Below, one piece after another: positions 1-9,608 of a stretch of 64,000 nt of DNA. Under the pieces are notes generated by a model that did not search any database, was not told the origin of the DNA, and worked only from the letters and a program-made list of their open reading frames with translations. Origin of the DNA: Elymus sibiricus (Eukaryota > Streptophyta > Magnoliopsida > Poales > Poaceae); assembly GCA_039707655.1 (NCBI GenBank), contig CM077666.1, positions 298,432,166 through 298,496,165 on the forward strand, read 5' to 3'. The translations under genes were made by a program, and so were the position numbers. Each line of letters starts with the position of its first letter. Position 1 is the first letter of the stretch.

Positions 1-4
1 TACA

Positions 5-922
5 TTAGGTCCCATATGTCGGGCCGTCCTGAGTTATCTGGACAGCACTCAACATGGGGGTGGGCGGGATGAAAAATTTGATCCCAGCGGAGTGTGAGTC
101 CGGAGTTTTGGCGGCCGCGTCCTGGACGGTCATGGAATCCGGTACGTCGAGCTCTGGATAATTGACCGGGCGCGGGTGCGTTGATCCGGACTTGCATGTT
201 GAACCAGACTTCGGCTCTAAATCCTCTCCGGAGCGGGGTTCGGCTGCCGAGCTGGAAGGTGAAGCCTGCTGGTCGGAAACTTGCACCTCATGCGCTTTCG
301 GTTCTGAGGGAACGGGTAAGCCCTCTGAGGGGCCTTCGATAGTGGTGACCAAGTGAGTGGTGGCGGGGACGTAAATTTCCCTGGCGTCGGTTTTGAGCCC
401 GATCTGATCGTACATCGAGGACTAGCCATCGGTGATTCCCAGGGCCTGGATCCGATCTAGTATCTCGTTTAATGACGAGAGGTCCGTTGGCTCCAGGTTT
501 TGGCAGTTTGCAGGGTCAACCCGCAGTACGGCCGTGACGGGGGTATCAGAATTCTCCCCGTAGTTGTGTTCGGTCGAGGCTTGTCTTCGGCAGCCGAGCG
601 CGGAGATTAGGTCCGGGCTCGAGGCGGGATCCGCAGCGGCGGCCATCTCGGCAGTGGGGTTGGCCGTACTCGAAGTCGGTGCTTCAGGATTTGTGGGTTC
701 GTCAGGTGAAGCTGAGGACCCTGTGAGGATAAGATCACCCCGGGAGTCAGCGACGAATTCTAAGTTTCCGAACCTGATCTCCTGGTCGGGGGTGAAGCTA
801 TCGACCCGGCCAAGGTGACCGGCCGGATCGGCGTGTAGCACGATGCTTCCGAACGCGAAGAGCTGGCCTGGAACGAAAGTGTCCCTGCGGCTAGCGCTGT
901 TGCTGATGATTAGACGAGCCAT
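5..922 (-). pseudogene. Leader/gag-side ORF of element A, one in-frame stop
   Basis: From an ATG at 922 the minus strand has a 306-codon frame opening MARLIISNSASRRDTFVPGQ. It runs to a TAA at 5-7 and is broken once by an in-frame TAG at 422-424. It begins about 25 bp after the primer site, where gag or a leader ORF of a gypsy element belongs. The N-terminal half has conserved-looking globular sequence (LFAFGSIVLHADPAGHLGRV). The rest is low-complexity, rich in Ser, Pro, Glu and Ala. I see no zinc knuckle or protease. Its function is not known to me. Similar proteins accompany gypsy elements in Triticeae, so I call it element-encoded and inactivated in this copy. Confidence 0.6.
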
Positions 923-948
923 TGATCCTTGATGACCCACGGCGGAAC

Positions 949-967
949 TCTCAATGAAAGCACCAAT
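949..967 (-). other. Primer-binding-site position of A
   Basis: Directly after the LTR end (…GACA) the minus strand reads TTGGTGCTTTCATTGAGA. The same sequence follows the 5' LTR of P at 9609. Position and conservation mark it as the primer-binding region. I cannot assign the tRNA. Confidence 0.6.
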
Positions 968-1442
968 GTCGGTACCAAAGCCGGCAGATCTCGGGTAGGG
1001 GATCCGAACTATGGGTCAAGGAGTCGATGGTAACAAGGAACATAGAGACAGCGATTTACCCAGGTTCGGGCCCTCTCGAAGAGATAATACCCTACGTCCT
1101 GCTTGATTGTATTGAAGTGATTGTGTGAAGATTACAGAATTGATCTACCTCGAGATCGGTTGGGCTAAACCCTAGGTAATGAATATTATCCTCTACGGAC
1201 TAAGCCCTCCGGTTTATATAGACACCAGAGGGCCCTAGGGTTACACATGGCGGTTACCATCGGAGGATAAACATGTCGGTTACGCCAATTATTCCTTGTA
1301 GGAGACGCCAAGTCTTCGGAGGTTTCCTTCTGACACACGGGGTCGCCCTCAGTCCGGTCTTCCATCAACGTGTAGAGAGCGGCCCACCAGCCCGGCCTAT
1401 GAGAGATAGGCCGACAGCCCGAGTACCCCCTAATCCGGGACA
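968..1442 (-). repeat. 5' LTR of element A
   Basis: A 475-bp terminal repeat bounded by TG...CA on the minus strand. It includes a TATA-like stretch and the conserved phrase (minus strand) 'gaacctgggtaaat' near its 3' end, also seen in P as 'gaacctgggtaaaat'. The partner LTR is outside the window. Confidence 0.8.
1213..1220 (-). promoter_or_regulatory. TATA-like box in LTR of A
   Basis: On the minus strand the sequence reads TATATAAA, preceded by GTC and followed by CCGGAGGG. It lies inside the LTR, where the U3/R promoter of an LTR element is expected. Assigned by position and sequence only. Confidence 0.5.
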
Positions 1443-1720
1443 CCCTCAGAGGGCGCGCCCCCAGGCTTGTCGCATCCTCGTGGCTCTTCTGGTCCTTCCA
1501 CGAAGCTTTGGGGGTCTCTTTTGGCCCATAAAAAATCACCGTAAATTTTCAGCCCATTCCGAGAACTTTTATTTCTGCACAAAAAACAACACCACGGTAG
1601 TTCTGCTGAAAACAGCATCAGTCTGGGTTAGTTCTAATCAAATCATACTAAAACCATATAAAATTGTTGTAAACATGGCATGAATACTTCATAAATTATA
1701 GATACGTTGGAGACGTATCA
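1443..1720 (-). repeat. 3' LTR of B, truncated by insertion of A
   Basis: The first 278 bp of the LTR, closely matching 7153-7430 in the 5' LTR, including the GGGCGCGCCCCCAGGCTTGT stretch. It stops abruptly where the LTR of A begins, so the remainder should lie to the left of A outside the window. Confidence 0.85.
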
Positions 1721-3225
1721 GCATCCCCAAGCTTAATTCCTGCTCGTCCTCGAGTAGGTAAATGATAAAAGAAATAATTTATGAAGTGTGAATGCTAGCA
1801 TAGTGCATAAGTTTGATCAATGATAATTCCAATCACTTTTTTCAGCATCATTATATATCATAAATAGTAGCTCATCTCATAGAACTTCTCATGATCAAGT
1901 AGCAAGCTATTCACATATTAAAGTATAGATCATAAACTTTCTTGAAAACTAACAAACTATGTTCTCAGTCATCAAACAATTACAATTCATCTTATTTTCA
2001 GGAAGGGTCTATGTAAGAGCTTTGTTTTAGCAAATTTCACATACTCAACTATCATTTAGTCTTCCATGATTGCTAACACTCAAAGCATATTTTTAGAACA
2101 AACCGTTTTAGTCAAACACATAGGAAGATAGGGGCTTAATGTTTTGCCTCCCAACTTATTTATCTCAGGGATAATGTCAACAATAATAACTCATGATCAC
2201 CTATATTCAACTGGATATATGTGCATGGATCTTTCCCCACCACATGATGCTTGCTAAGAGAGAAATAAAAAATGGAATAGAGAAGAACACTATTGACTCT
2301 TGCATAAAAGTAAATACATAAAGTAAAAGATAGGCCCTTCGCAGAGGGAAGGAGAGGTTGTCATGCGCTTTTGATTTTTGGATGTGCAAACTCTTAATTT
2401 AAAGGAACGTCACTTTATATTGCCCCTTGTTATAGCAACCTTTATTATGTAGTCTGTCACTTTTATTTCTTCACCATCACAAGATCGTACAAAGCATATT
2501 TTCCCTTACAATAAAAGTTCATACATATTTAGAGGCAATTTTTATTGCTTTATGCACCGATGACAACTTACTTGAAGGATCTTATTCAATCCATAGGTAG
2601 ATATAGTGGACTCTCATGACATGACACTAGGTTCAAGGGTTTTGGATGCACAAGTAGTATCTCTACTTAGTGCGGATTTTTGGCTAGCAAAGGATAGGGG
2701 GCAAGCACCACATGTTAGAGGATCCAAGAACATATAACTTCTATGTGCACATAAACAAACATAACCCGTTACGTTGTCTTCCTTGTCCAACATCAACTAC
2801 TTGATCAAGGTTGAAAATAATTAATGGGGGCTCACAGTCACAGAAGATGTCCAAGCTAGTATATTTATATGCGAAATCTCTCTTCCTTCAATATTCTTTC
2901 ATGAATTATTCAAGTGACCAATGCTATGTTTGCTATCTTTCAATAAATTTTACCACTTATACTTCTTTTATGTGAAGTCACTACTCCCCATGGGAAAAGC
3001 ATATGAAACACATATAATTTCAACTTTATGATATTCAATTCATTCAACAATTTACTCTTGGAATATAAGTGAAGCATGAGAGTAAATGACAAACTACTCC
3101 AAAAGATATGAATGAAGAACAAAGAGTAGTTAAGTGAATGGGTAGCTATGTGAAGACTCTTTCCAAATAAAGATTTCAGATCATGATAATTTTATTCAAA
3201 TAGCACACAAAATTAAAATAAAAGG

Positions 3226-4690
3226 ACACTCCAAGAATAGCACATATCATGTGAACAAGTAAAAACTTAGGCTAACCGATAGGTGTTGATGAAGAAAGGT
3301 GGGATACCTACCGGGGCATCCCCAAGCTTAGTTGCTTGAGACTTCTTGGAATGTTATCTTGGGGTGCCTTGGGCATCCCCAAGCTTGAGCTCTTGTGTCT
3401 CCTTAATTCCTCTCATATCACGGTTTCCCTAAATCTTAAAAACCTCATCCACACAAAACTCAACAAGAACTCGTGAGATAAGTTAGTATAAATCAAATCA
3501 AAAACTTAACATTCTCTACTATAGCAAATCACTAAAATTATAATTAAACATTTAATACTAAATGCCTCTGCATATTTAATACTCCTATCCACAAATAGAA
3601 ACATTAAACAAGCAAACATATGCAAACAATGCAACTATAACCGAAATCTGTCTAAACAGAACAGTCTGTAAAGGGTGAATAAGAATTAATACTTCCATAA
3701 CTCCAAAAATTCTAAAAACTTACCACGTGATAGAGAACTCATGCATGCTTACTGTGTAAAAATTTCAGAGTTTTATCATGTTCTGACTATTCAGGAATAT
3801 TCTGGACATAACAGAAAACTTTCTATTTTCAAACAGCAACACATGAACTTGCAAACTGAGCATGGTAAAGGCTATACTTGGCATTTTATTGAACTAAAAG
3901 ATTCAAAACATGATTATTGACAACAGCAAGCAAATCTCAACAAAAGAAAATGATGCTCCAAGCAAAACACATATTATGTGACGAATAAAAATATAGCTCC
4001 AAGTGAGGTTACCGATAGTGTTGAAGACGAAAGAGGGGATGCCTTCCGGGGCATCCCCAAGCTTAGTTGCTTGGGTATTCCTTGAATATTACCTTGGGGT
4101 GCCTTGGGCATCCCCAAGCTTAGGGTTTTCTCTGCTACTTATTCTCCTCATATCAATATCTCACCCAAAACTTTAAAACTTCAATCACACTAAACTTAAC
4201 GGAACTTGTGAGATAGGTTAGTATGATAAAAATAAATCATCCACTTAGGTACTGTCAAGACAAGATTAATAATTGTTATCACATAATGCCTACTGTATTC
4301 TATCATTTACACAATTTATATTACTCAATATAAGCTGTGGAAACACTAAAACAAGCAAACTATGCAATAAAAACAGAATCTGTGAAAAACAGAACTGCAT
4401 GTAGTGAGCGAATTAAAAAGCGTACTTCTGTACCTCCAAAAATTCTGAACAATTAGGACAACGTAAAAAGTTTATAACCCAATACTGTGTAAAAATTTCA
4501 GAATTTTCTCACGCTCCAGTAAAGAAAAGAAATTCCAGCACTTGATGCAAAAGTTTCTATTTTTGCACAGAATCAAATCAACAAGTAGCCACACTATCCC
4601 AAAGGCTTTACTTGGCACATTGTTGAAATAAACACATAAAGCAAGATTACTACAGTAGCTTAATCATGTGTACACACTAAAACAGAAGGT
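3226..4690 (-). repeat. Diverged ~730-bp tandem duplication with CATCCCCAAGCTTA modules
   Basis: Two units (about 3226-3951 and 3952-4690) share the order: CTCCAAG, CACATAT-ATGTGA, CCGATAG, GGGGCATCCCCAAGCTTAGT, CTTGGGGTGCCTTGGGCATC, then AACTTGTGAGATA. Each unit carries two CATCCCCAAGCTT blocks. D has the same duplication at about 25808-27260; K has a single unit at about 50434-51180. Confidence 0.7.
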
Positions 4691-4698
4691 ATAAATAT

Positions 4699-4722
4699 TG
4701 GTTGTCTCCCAACAAGCGCTTT
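4699..4722 (-). other. Conserved GCGCTTGTTGGGAG motif after the ORF
   Basis: The minus strand reads AAAAGCGCTTGTTGGGAGAC, 43 bp after the ORF end. The same motif sits just downstream of the coding region in D (25785-25807) and K (51190-51212) even though their LTRs differ. It may be an RNA structure or processing element of the retrotransposon transcript; that role is inference. Confidence 0.55.
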
Positions 4723-4764
4723 TCTTTAATGCCTTTTAGCTAGGCATGATGATTTCAATGTTGG

Positions 4765-5661
4765 TCACATAAAAGATAAGAATTGAAACACAAAGAGAAC
4801 ATCATGAAGCATATGACTTGCACATCTAAGCCTAACCCACTTCCTATGCATAGGGATTTTGTGAGCAAATAATTTATGGGAGCAAGAATCAACTAGCATA
4901 GGAAGGCAAAACAAGTATAACTTCAAAACTTTCAACATAAAGAGGGGAAACTTGATGTTGTTGAAATATATATAAGCATATCTTCCTCTCTCATAATAAT
5001 TTTTAGTAGCATCACGAATGAATTCAACAATATAGCTATCACATAAAGCATTCTGTTCATGCTCCACAAGCATAGAATTTTTATTACTCTCCACATAAGC
5101 AAATTTATTCTCATTCATAGTAGTGGGAGCAAACTCAACAAAATAACTATCATGAGATACTTGATTGACACAGTCAAATTAAACATTAAAATCATGATGA
5201 CAAGTTTCATGGTTATCATTACTCTTTATAGCATACATGTCATCACAATAATCATCATAGATAGCAACATTGTTGTCATAATCGATTGAAACCTCTTCCA
5301 AAATAGTGGAATCATCATTAAATAAGGTTATGACCTCTCCAGATCCACTTTCATCTATATAATCATCATAAATAGGAGGCATGCTATCATCATAATAAAT
5401 TTGCTCATCAAAACTTGGGGGACTAAAAATATCATCTTCATCAAACATAGCATCCCCAAGCTTATGGCTTTGCATATCATTAGCATCATGGATATTCAAA
5501 GAATTCATACTAATATCATTGCAATCATGCTCATCATTCAAAGGACTCACATTAAAAAATTTATTAAATTCTTCCTCTAGCAATTGAGCACAATTATCGG
5601 AATCCTTATTTTCAAGAAAGACATCATAAAGATAAAGCATATGAGGCAATCTCAATTCCAT
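4765..5661 (-). pseudogene. Family-specific acidic protein of B (internally deleted)
   Basis: A minus-strand frame opens with MELRLPHMLYLYDVFLENKD just inside the primer site and continues in one frame to 4765 (299 codons), interrupted by one TAA at 5179-5181. The middle is very acidic (runs such as YDDYIDES, YDDYCDDM). The C-terminal part (4765-5118) is rich in aromatic and basic residues, with ERGRYAYIYFNNIKFPL. Compared with D it lacks roughly 200 residues between SLNIHDAND and MQSHKLGDAM, consistent with an in-frame deletion at a short TAATGAT repeat. I recognise no domain. By position it would replace gag, but its role is unknown. Confidence 0.65.
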
Positions 5662-5759
5662 TTTTTTGTAGTTTTATTTTTATAAACCAAAATAGTGAAT
5701 AAACAAGAAACTAAAAGATTCAATTGCAAGATCTAAAGATATACCTTCAAGCACTCACC

Positions 5760-5777
5760 TCCCCGGCAACGGCGCCA
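5760..5777 (-). other. tRNA-Asp primer-binding site of B
   Basis: The minus strand reads TGGCGCCGTTGCCGGGGA ten bases after the LTR end. This is complementary to the 3' end of plant tRNA-Asp and typical of many Triticeae LTR elements. Confidence 0.85.
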
Positions 5778-5787
5778 GAAAAGAGCT

Positions 5788-7430
5788 TGATGTCTACTAC
5801 ACAACTTTATTCTTGTAGACGTTGTTGGGCCTCCAAGTGCAGAGTTTTGTAGGATAGTAGCAAATTTCCCTCAAGTGGATGACCTAAGGTTTATCAACCC
5901 GTGGGAGGTGTAGGATGAAGATGGTCTCTCTCAAACAACCCTGCATCAAATACAAGAAATCTCTTGTATCCCCAACACACCCAATACAATGGTAAATTAT
6001 ATAGGTGCACTAGTTCGGCGAAGAGATGGTGATACAAGTGTTGTATGGATTGTAGATATAGGTTTTTGTAATCTGAAAATATAAAAACAGCAAGGTAGCA
6101 AGTGATAAAACGGAGCACAAACGGTATTGCAATGCTTGAAAACAAGGCCTAGGGTTCATACTTTCACTAGTGCAATCTCTCAACAATGCTAACATAATTG
6201 AATCATATAACAATCCCTCAACATGCGACAAAAAATCACTCCAAAGTTCCTATTAGCGAAGAACATAAGATGAAATTGTTGTAGGGTACGAAACCACCTC
6301 AAAGTTATCCTTTCCGATCAATCTATTGAGCCATCCCTATAAGTGTCACAAACAACCCAAGAGTTCGTACTAAAATAACACCATATGATACGCATCAACC
6401 AACTCTAATGTCACCTAGATACTCCAATGTCACCACAAGTATCCATGAGTTGATTATTTGATATGCATCAAACAACTTCAGATTCATAATATTCAATCCA
6501 CACAAAGAACTTCAAAGAGTACCCCCAAAGTTTCTATCGGAGAAAAGAAGATGAAAACATGCAATCAAACCCTATGCCTAGATTACCCCAAGGTCATGGA
6601 AATCCGTGAGTTGATCACCAAAATACATCAAGTGAATCAATAGAATACCCCATTGTCACCACGGGTATCCACATGCAAGACATACATCAAATGTTCTCAA
6701 ATCCAAAGTATTCAATCCGATAATAACGAAACCTCAAAGGGAAAGACTCAATTCATCACAAGAAGATAGAGAGGGAAGAAACACCATATGATACAACTAT
6801 ATTAACAAAGCTCGCGGTACATCAAGATCGTGCCAAATCAAGAACACAAGAGAGAGAGAGAGAGAGATCAAACACATAGCTACTCGTACATACCCTCAGC
6901 CTCGAGGTGAATTACTCCCTCCTCGTCATTGAGACCGCCAGGATGATGAAGATGGCCTCCGGTGATGATTCCCCCCTCCAGCAGGATGCCAGAACAGGGC
7001 TCCAAATGAGATCGCTTCGGTACAGAGGCTTGCGGCGGCGGTGTGGGAGTTCTAGGTTTATTTTCACGGTTTTTGGTATTTATAGGAATTTTCAGCGTTG
7101 GAATCACGCCAGGGGGGGCCCACGAGGGAGCGACAAGCCTGCCCGACACGCCCTGGGGGGAGGGCGCGCCCCCAGGCTTGTCGCGTCGTCATGGCTCTTC
7201 TGGTCCTTCCACGAAGCTTCGGGGTCTCTTTTGGTCCATAAAAAATCACCGTAAATTTTCAGCCCATTCCGAGAACTTTTATTTCTGCACAAAAAACAAA
7301 ACCACGGTAGTTCTGCTGAAAACAACGTCAGTCCGGGTTAGTTCTAATCAAATCATACCAAAACCATATGAAATTGTTATAAACATGGCATGAATACTTC
7401 ATAAATTATAGATACGTTGGAGACGCATCA
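5788..7430 (-). repeat. 5' LTR of B (1643 bp)
   Basis: Starts TGATGCGTCTCC (a C-to-T change on the plus-strand view of the family's TGATACG) and ends GACATCA. It aligns over its full length with the D LTR at 28801-30423. It contains a GC-rich block around 7135-7180 and an (AG)n run near 6850. Confidence 0.85.
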
Positions 7431-7492
7431 TACGGTGTCATCAACGCGATCAACGAATGACAACCATCGGAAGAGGACTGCACGTGGAGAGG

Positions 7493-7735
7493 CTGACAGC
7501 TAGGACCCACGAGGTCCATGGTCGCACGCAAGGAAGTGCCTCCTTATTACGCGGAAAAAACGTTTCCTCCCTCTGACAGCTGGGACCCACTAGCTACATC
7601 TTCGCACGCAAGGAAGTGCCTCCTTCTTACGCGGAAAAAAATGATTCCTCACTCTGACAGCTGGGACCCACCAGTTATATCTTCACATGCAAGGAAGTGC
7701 CTCCTTATCCCCCCTCATAGTTGGGACCCACCAGG
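7493..7735. repeat. Three ~80-bp tandem units in CACTA-1
   Basis: Units begin CTGACAGCTRGGACCCAC at 7493, 7573 and 7654 and each contains GCAAGGAAGTGCCTCCTT. The spacing is 80 and 81 bp. The third unit decays at its end. Confidence 0.8.
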
Positions 7736-8165
7736 TCGAAGCGTACGTGGCGTTATCTATCTGGTCGCAAGCGTGTATGTACATACTGGTCGATTGGTCT
7801 CTCTGCCACGATGAACCGTGGCCATGTAAGGAGTGGCACGTGTCGTAGTAGAGCCCCCGACGTAGCAGTTCAGGCATTCCCATCTAAATCATGTACACAT
7901 ACATAAAACCACGCTGCACAAAAATACGGCCACGTACGTACATACAGGCGGGGTCTCGAACGCGTACTCGTGCATACGTACGGCTAGAGTCGCGCATACG
8001 TACGGCTGCACTGGACGGCAGCAACGTCGTCCTGTTCATCGGCAGCCAACCGGCTGGGTCGGAACAGAGAAAACAGCGTCGTATTCATCGGGAGCCAAGC
8101 GACTGGGTCGGAATGCGTCCTGTTCATCGGGAACCAACCGGCTTGGACGAAACAACCAAAACGGG

Positions 8166-8492
8166 GTCCTGTTCATCGGCTGGGGGTCTGGCGTACCGCA
8201 AAACGGAGGAAACGGACTTCTGTTCAACCGCCTACAGTCGAAACAGGGTCCTGTTCATTGGGAGGGGTCTGGCGTACCACAAAACGGATGAAACCGACTT
8301 CTCTCCAACCGCCTACGGTCGAAACGGGGTCCTGTTCATCGGGAGGGGTCTGGCATACCGCAAAACGGAGGAAACGGACTTCTCTCCAACCGCCTACGAT
8401 TGAAACGGGGGTCCTGTTCATCGGGAGGGGTGTGGCATACCGCAAAACGAGACTCCACGGGCTACTGTTCATCACCGCCGACTTCCAACCGC
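8166..8492. repeat. ~82-bp tandem subterminal repeats with GTCCTGTTCATC
   Basis: GTCCTGTTCATC or a close variant starts at 8166, 8248, 8329 and 8411, followed each time by GGGTCTGGCRTACCRCAAAA-type sequence. Isolated CTGTTCATC copies continue on both sides (about 8032-8680). Long ORFs here arise because the unit lacks stops; they are not genes. Confidence 0.8.
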
Positions 8493-9182
8493 GCTTCCAT
8501 GGGGTCCTGTTCATCCACCCCCAACACCGACTGGGGTGTGCCGTACCGCGGCACGGCCTCCTCGGGGTCCTGTTCATCCGGCGCCAACCGCCTACACGGC
8601 CAGTGTACTGTTCATCCAACCCCCGCCGGCTAGGGTGGGGTGTACGAGCGGGCGGCAGCAACGGGAACTGTTCATCCACAGCCAACCAACCGGCTAGGTC
8701 AACTCACCACGTCTCGCGCAAGGGGCTCGATCGATGCGTCTCGACTCGTTCTACGTATCACGCGCGCGGCAACAACGGGCATTGTTCGTCGAGAGGCCAC
8801 CCAACCGGCTATGTCTCGCACGTACGGGGGCTCTATCGGCTTCAGTAAGCAGCGAAGGGATCGATTGGGTTTAGTTAGAAGCGAAGAGGGATCGATCGGG
8901 TTCAGTTAGCAGCGAAATAATCACTCGGGTTCAGTTAGCAGCGAAGGGATCGCTCGGCTTCAGTATGCAGTGGGATCGATCGCTCGGGTTTAGGACATGT
9001 AGTAGTGCGAGGGATCGATCGATCGCTCTGGTTCAGTAAGCGAACGCCTTGCACACACGCGCGTACAAGAGAAACGCGCAAACCACACTCCATCGCTTGG
9101 CCCCGACCACCCACCGTAACCGGGAACTCCCCAAAAATTTCCTCGCCCTCACTTCTACCATGATTTTTGACGTCATGGACGG

Positions 9183-9608
9183 TGATGGTATCCTGGACTA
9201 GGGGGTACTCACCACGTCGTCTCCCAACCAGGTGGGTCGGGCCGAGGACCCCCATGGCGGTTCACTAATGGGCCACTTCGAGCAGCCCATGACGTATACA
9301 AGGAAGATCCCACAAGACTTGGCGCCCAAGACAAGGACTCTTCTAAACCCTAGGCCTCCGGTGCATTATATAAACTGAGGCTAGGCTAGTCGATAGATCA
9401 TCGAATCTCATATTCATTAGAACAATCTCGTGGTAGATATATGTACTCTGTACTACACCCCATATGAATACAATCAAAAGCAGGACGTAGTTTATTATCT
9501 CTTTGAGAGAGACCGAACCTGGGTAAAATCCTGTGTCCATGTTACCATCGCACCAAGATGCCTAGCTTAGGACCCCTACTATGAGATATGCCGGATTTAA
9601 AACCGACA
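9183..9608 (+). repeat. 5' LTR of P
   Basis: 426 bp, TGATGG...CCGACA, pairing with 13811-14236. Confidence 0.9.
9367..9374 (+). promoter_or_regulatory. TATA box in 5' LTR of P
   Basis: TATATAAA inside the LTR. The equivalent position in the 3' LTR reads TCTATAAA, one base different. Confidence 0.5.

Larger units (their letters stand above)
1..1442 (-). mobile_element. LTR retrotransposon A, 5' end (gypsy-type, truncated by window edge)
   Basis: Read on the minus strand, this is a 475-bp LTR (968-1442) that starts TGTCCCGG and ends GACA. It is followed by a primer-site-like leader and by a long reading frame that runs to the window edge. The same leader, TTGGTGCTTTCATTGAGA, follows the LTR of element P, so A and P are related. 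The LTR abuts position 1443, in the middle of element B's 3' LTR, so A inserted into B. The expected 5-bp duplication next to it would be CCCTC (1443-1447), but the other copy is outside the window. The gypsy assignment comes from resemblance to known Triticeae gypsy LTRs, not from a visible pol gene. Confidence 0.8.
1721..4764 (-). other. 3' non-coding internal region of B
   Basis: About 3 kb of AT-rich sequence with no credible coding frame; the short ORFs here are not conserved with D. It contains a diverged tandem duplication (3226-4690) and ends at the polypurine tract next to the 3' LTR. The stretch 2340-2820 is homologous to the 3' parts of D, C and F (shared phrases such as (plus) 'ggcccttcgcagagggaag' and 'ttggatgcacaagtag'). 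Confidence 0.75.
1443..7430 (-). mobile_element. Non-autonomous LTR retrotransposon B
   Basis: Minus-strand element. The 5' LTR is 5788-7430, a tRNA-Asp-type primer site lies at 5760-5777, the internal region is 1721-5787, and the 3' LTR starts at 1720 and is cut at 1443 by insertion of A. Both LTRs start TGATRCGTCTCC and the 5' LTR ends ATCA. The purine-rich stretch before the 3' LTR reads (minus) AAGCTTGGGGATGC. The flanking base run TACGG (7431-7435) is the expected right target duplication; the left copy is off-window. The internal region carries one family-specific protein (4765-5661) and long non-coding sequence, with no reverse transcriptase or integrase. It is the same family as D. 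Confidence 0.85.

Noticed and set aside
1273..1683. 136-codon plus-strand ORF
   Set aside because: Spans the junction of two different LTRs (A and B), so it cannot be an evolved gene.
5760..5777. 3' end of a tRNA-Asp gene
   Set aside because: Only the 18-nt primer-binding complement is present (also at 23630, 30434, 41330, 53427), always next to an LTR end; no cloverleaf.
8258..8848. 196-codon plus-strand ORF and overlapping minus-strand ORFs
   Set aside because: They run through the 82-bp subterminal repeats of CACTA-1; the repeat simply lacks stops in several frames.
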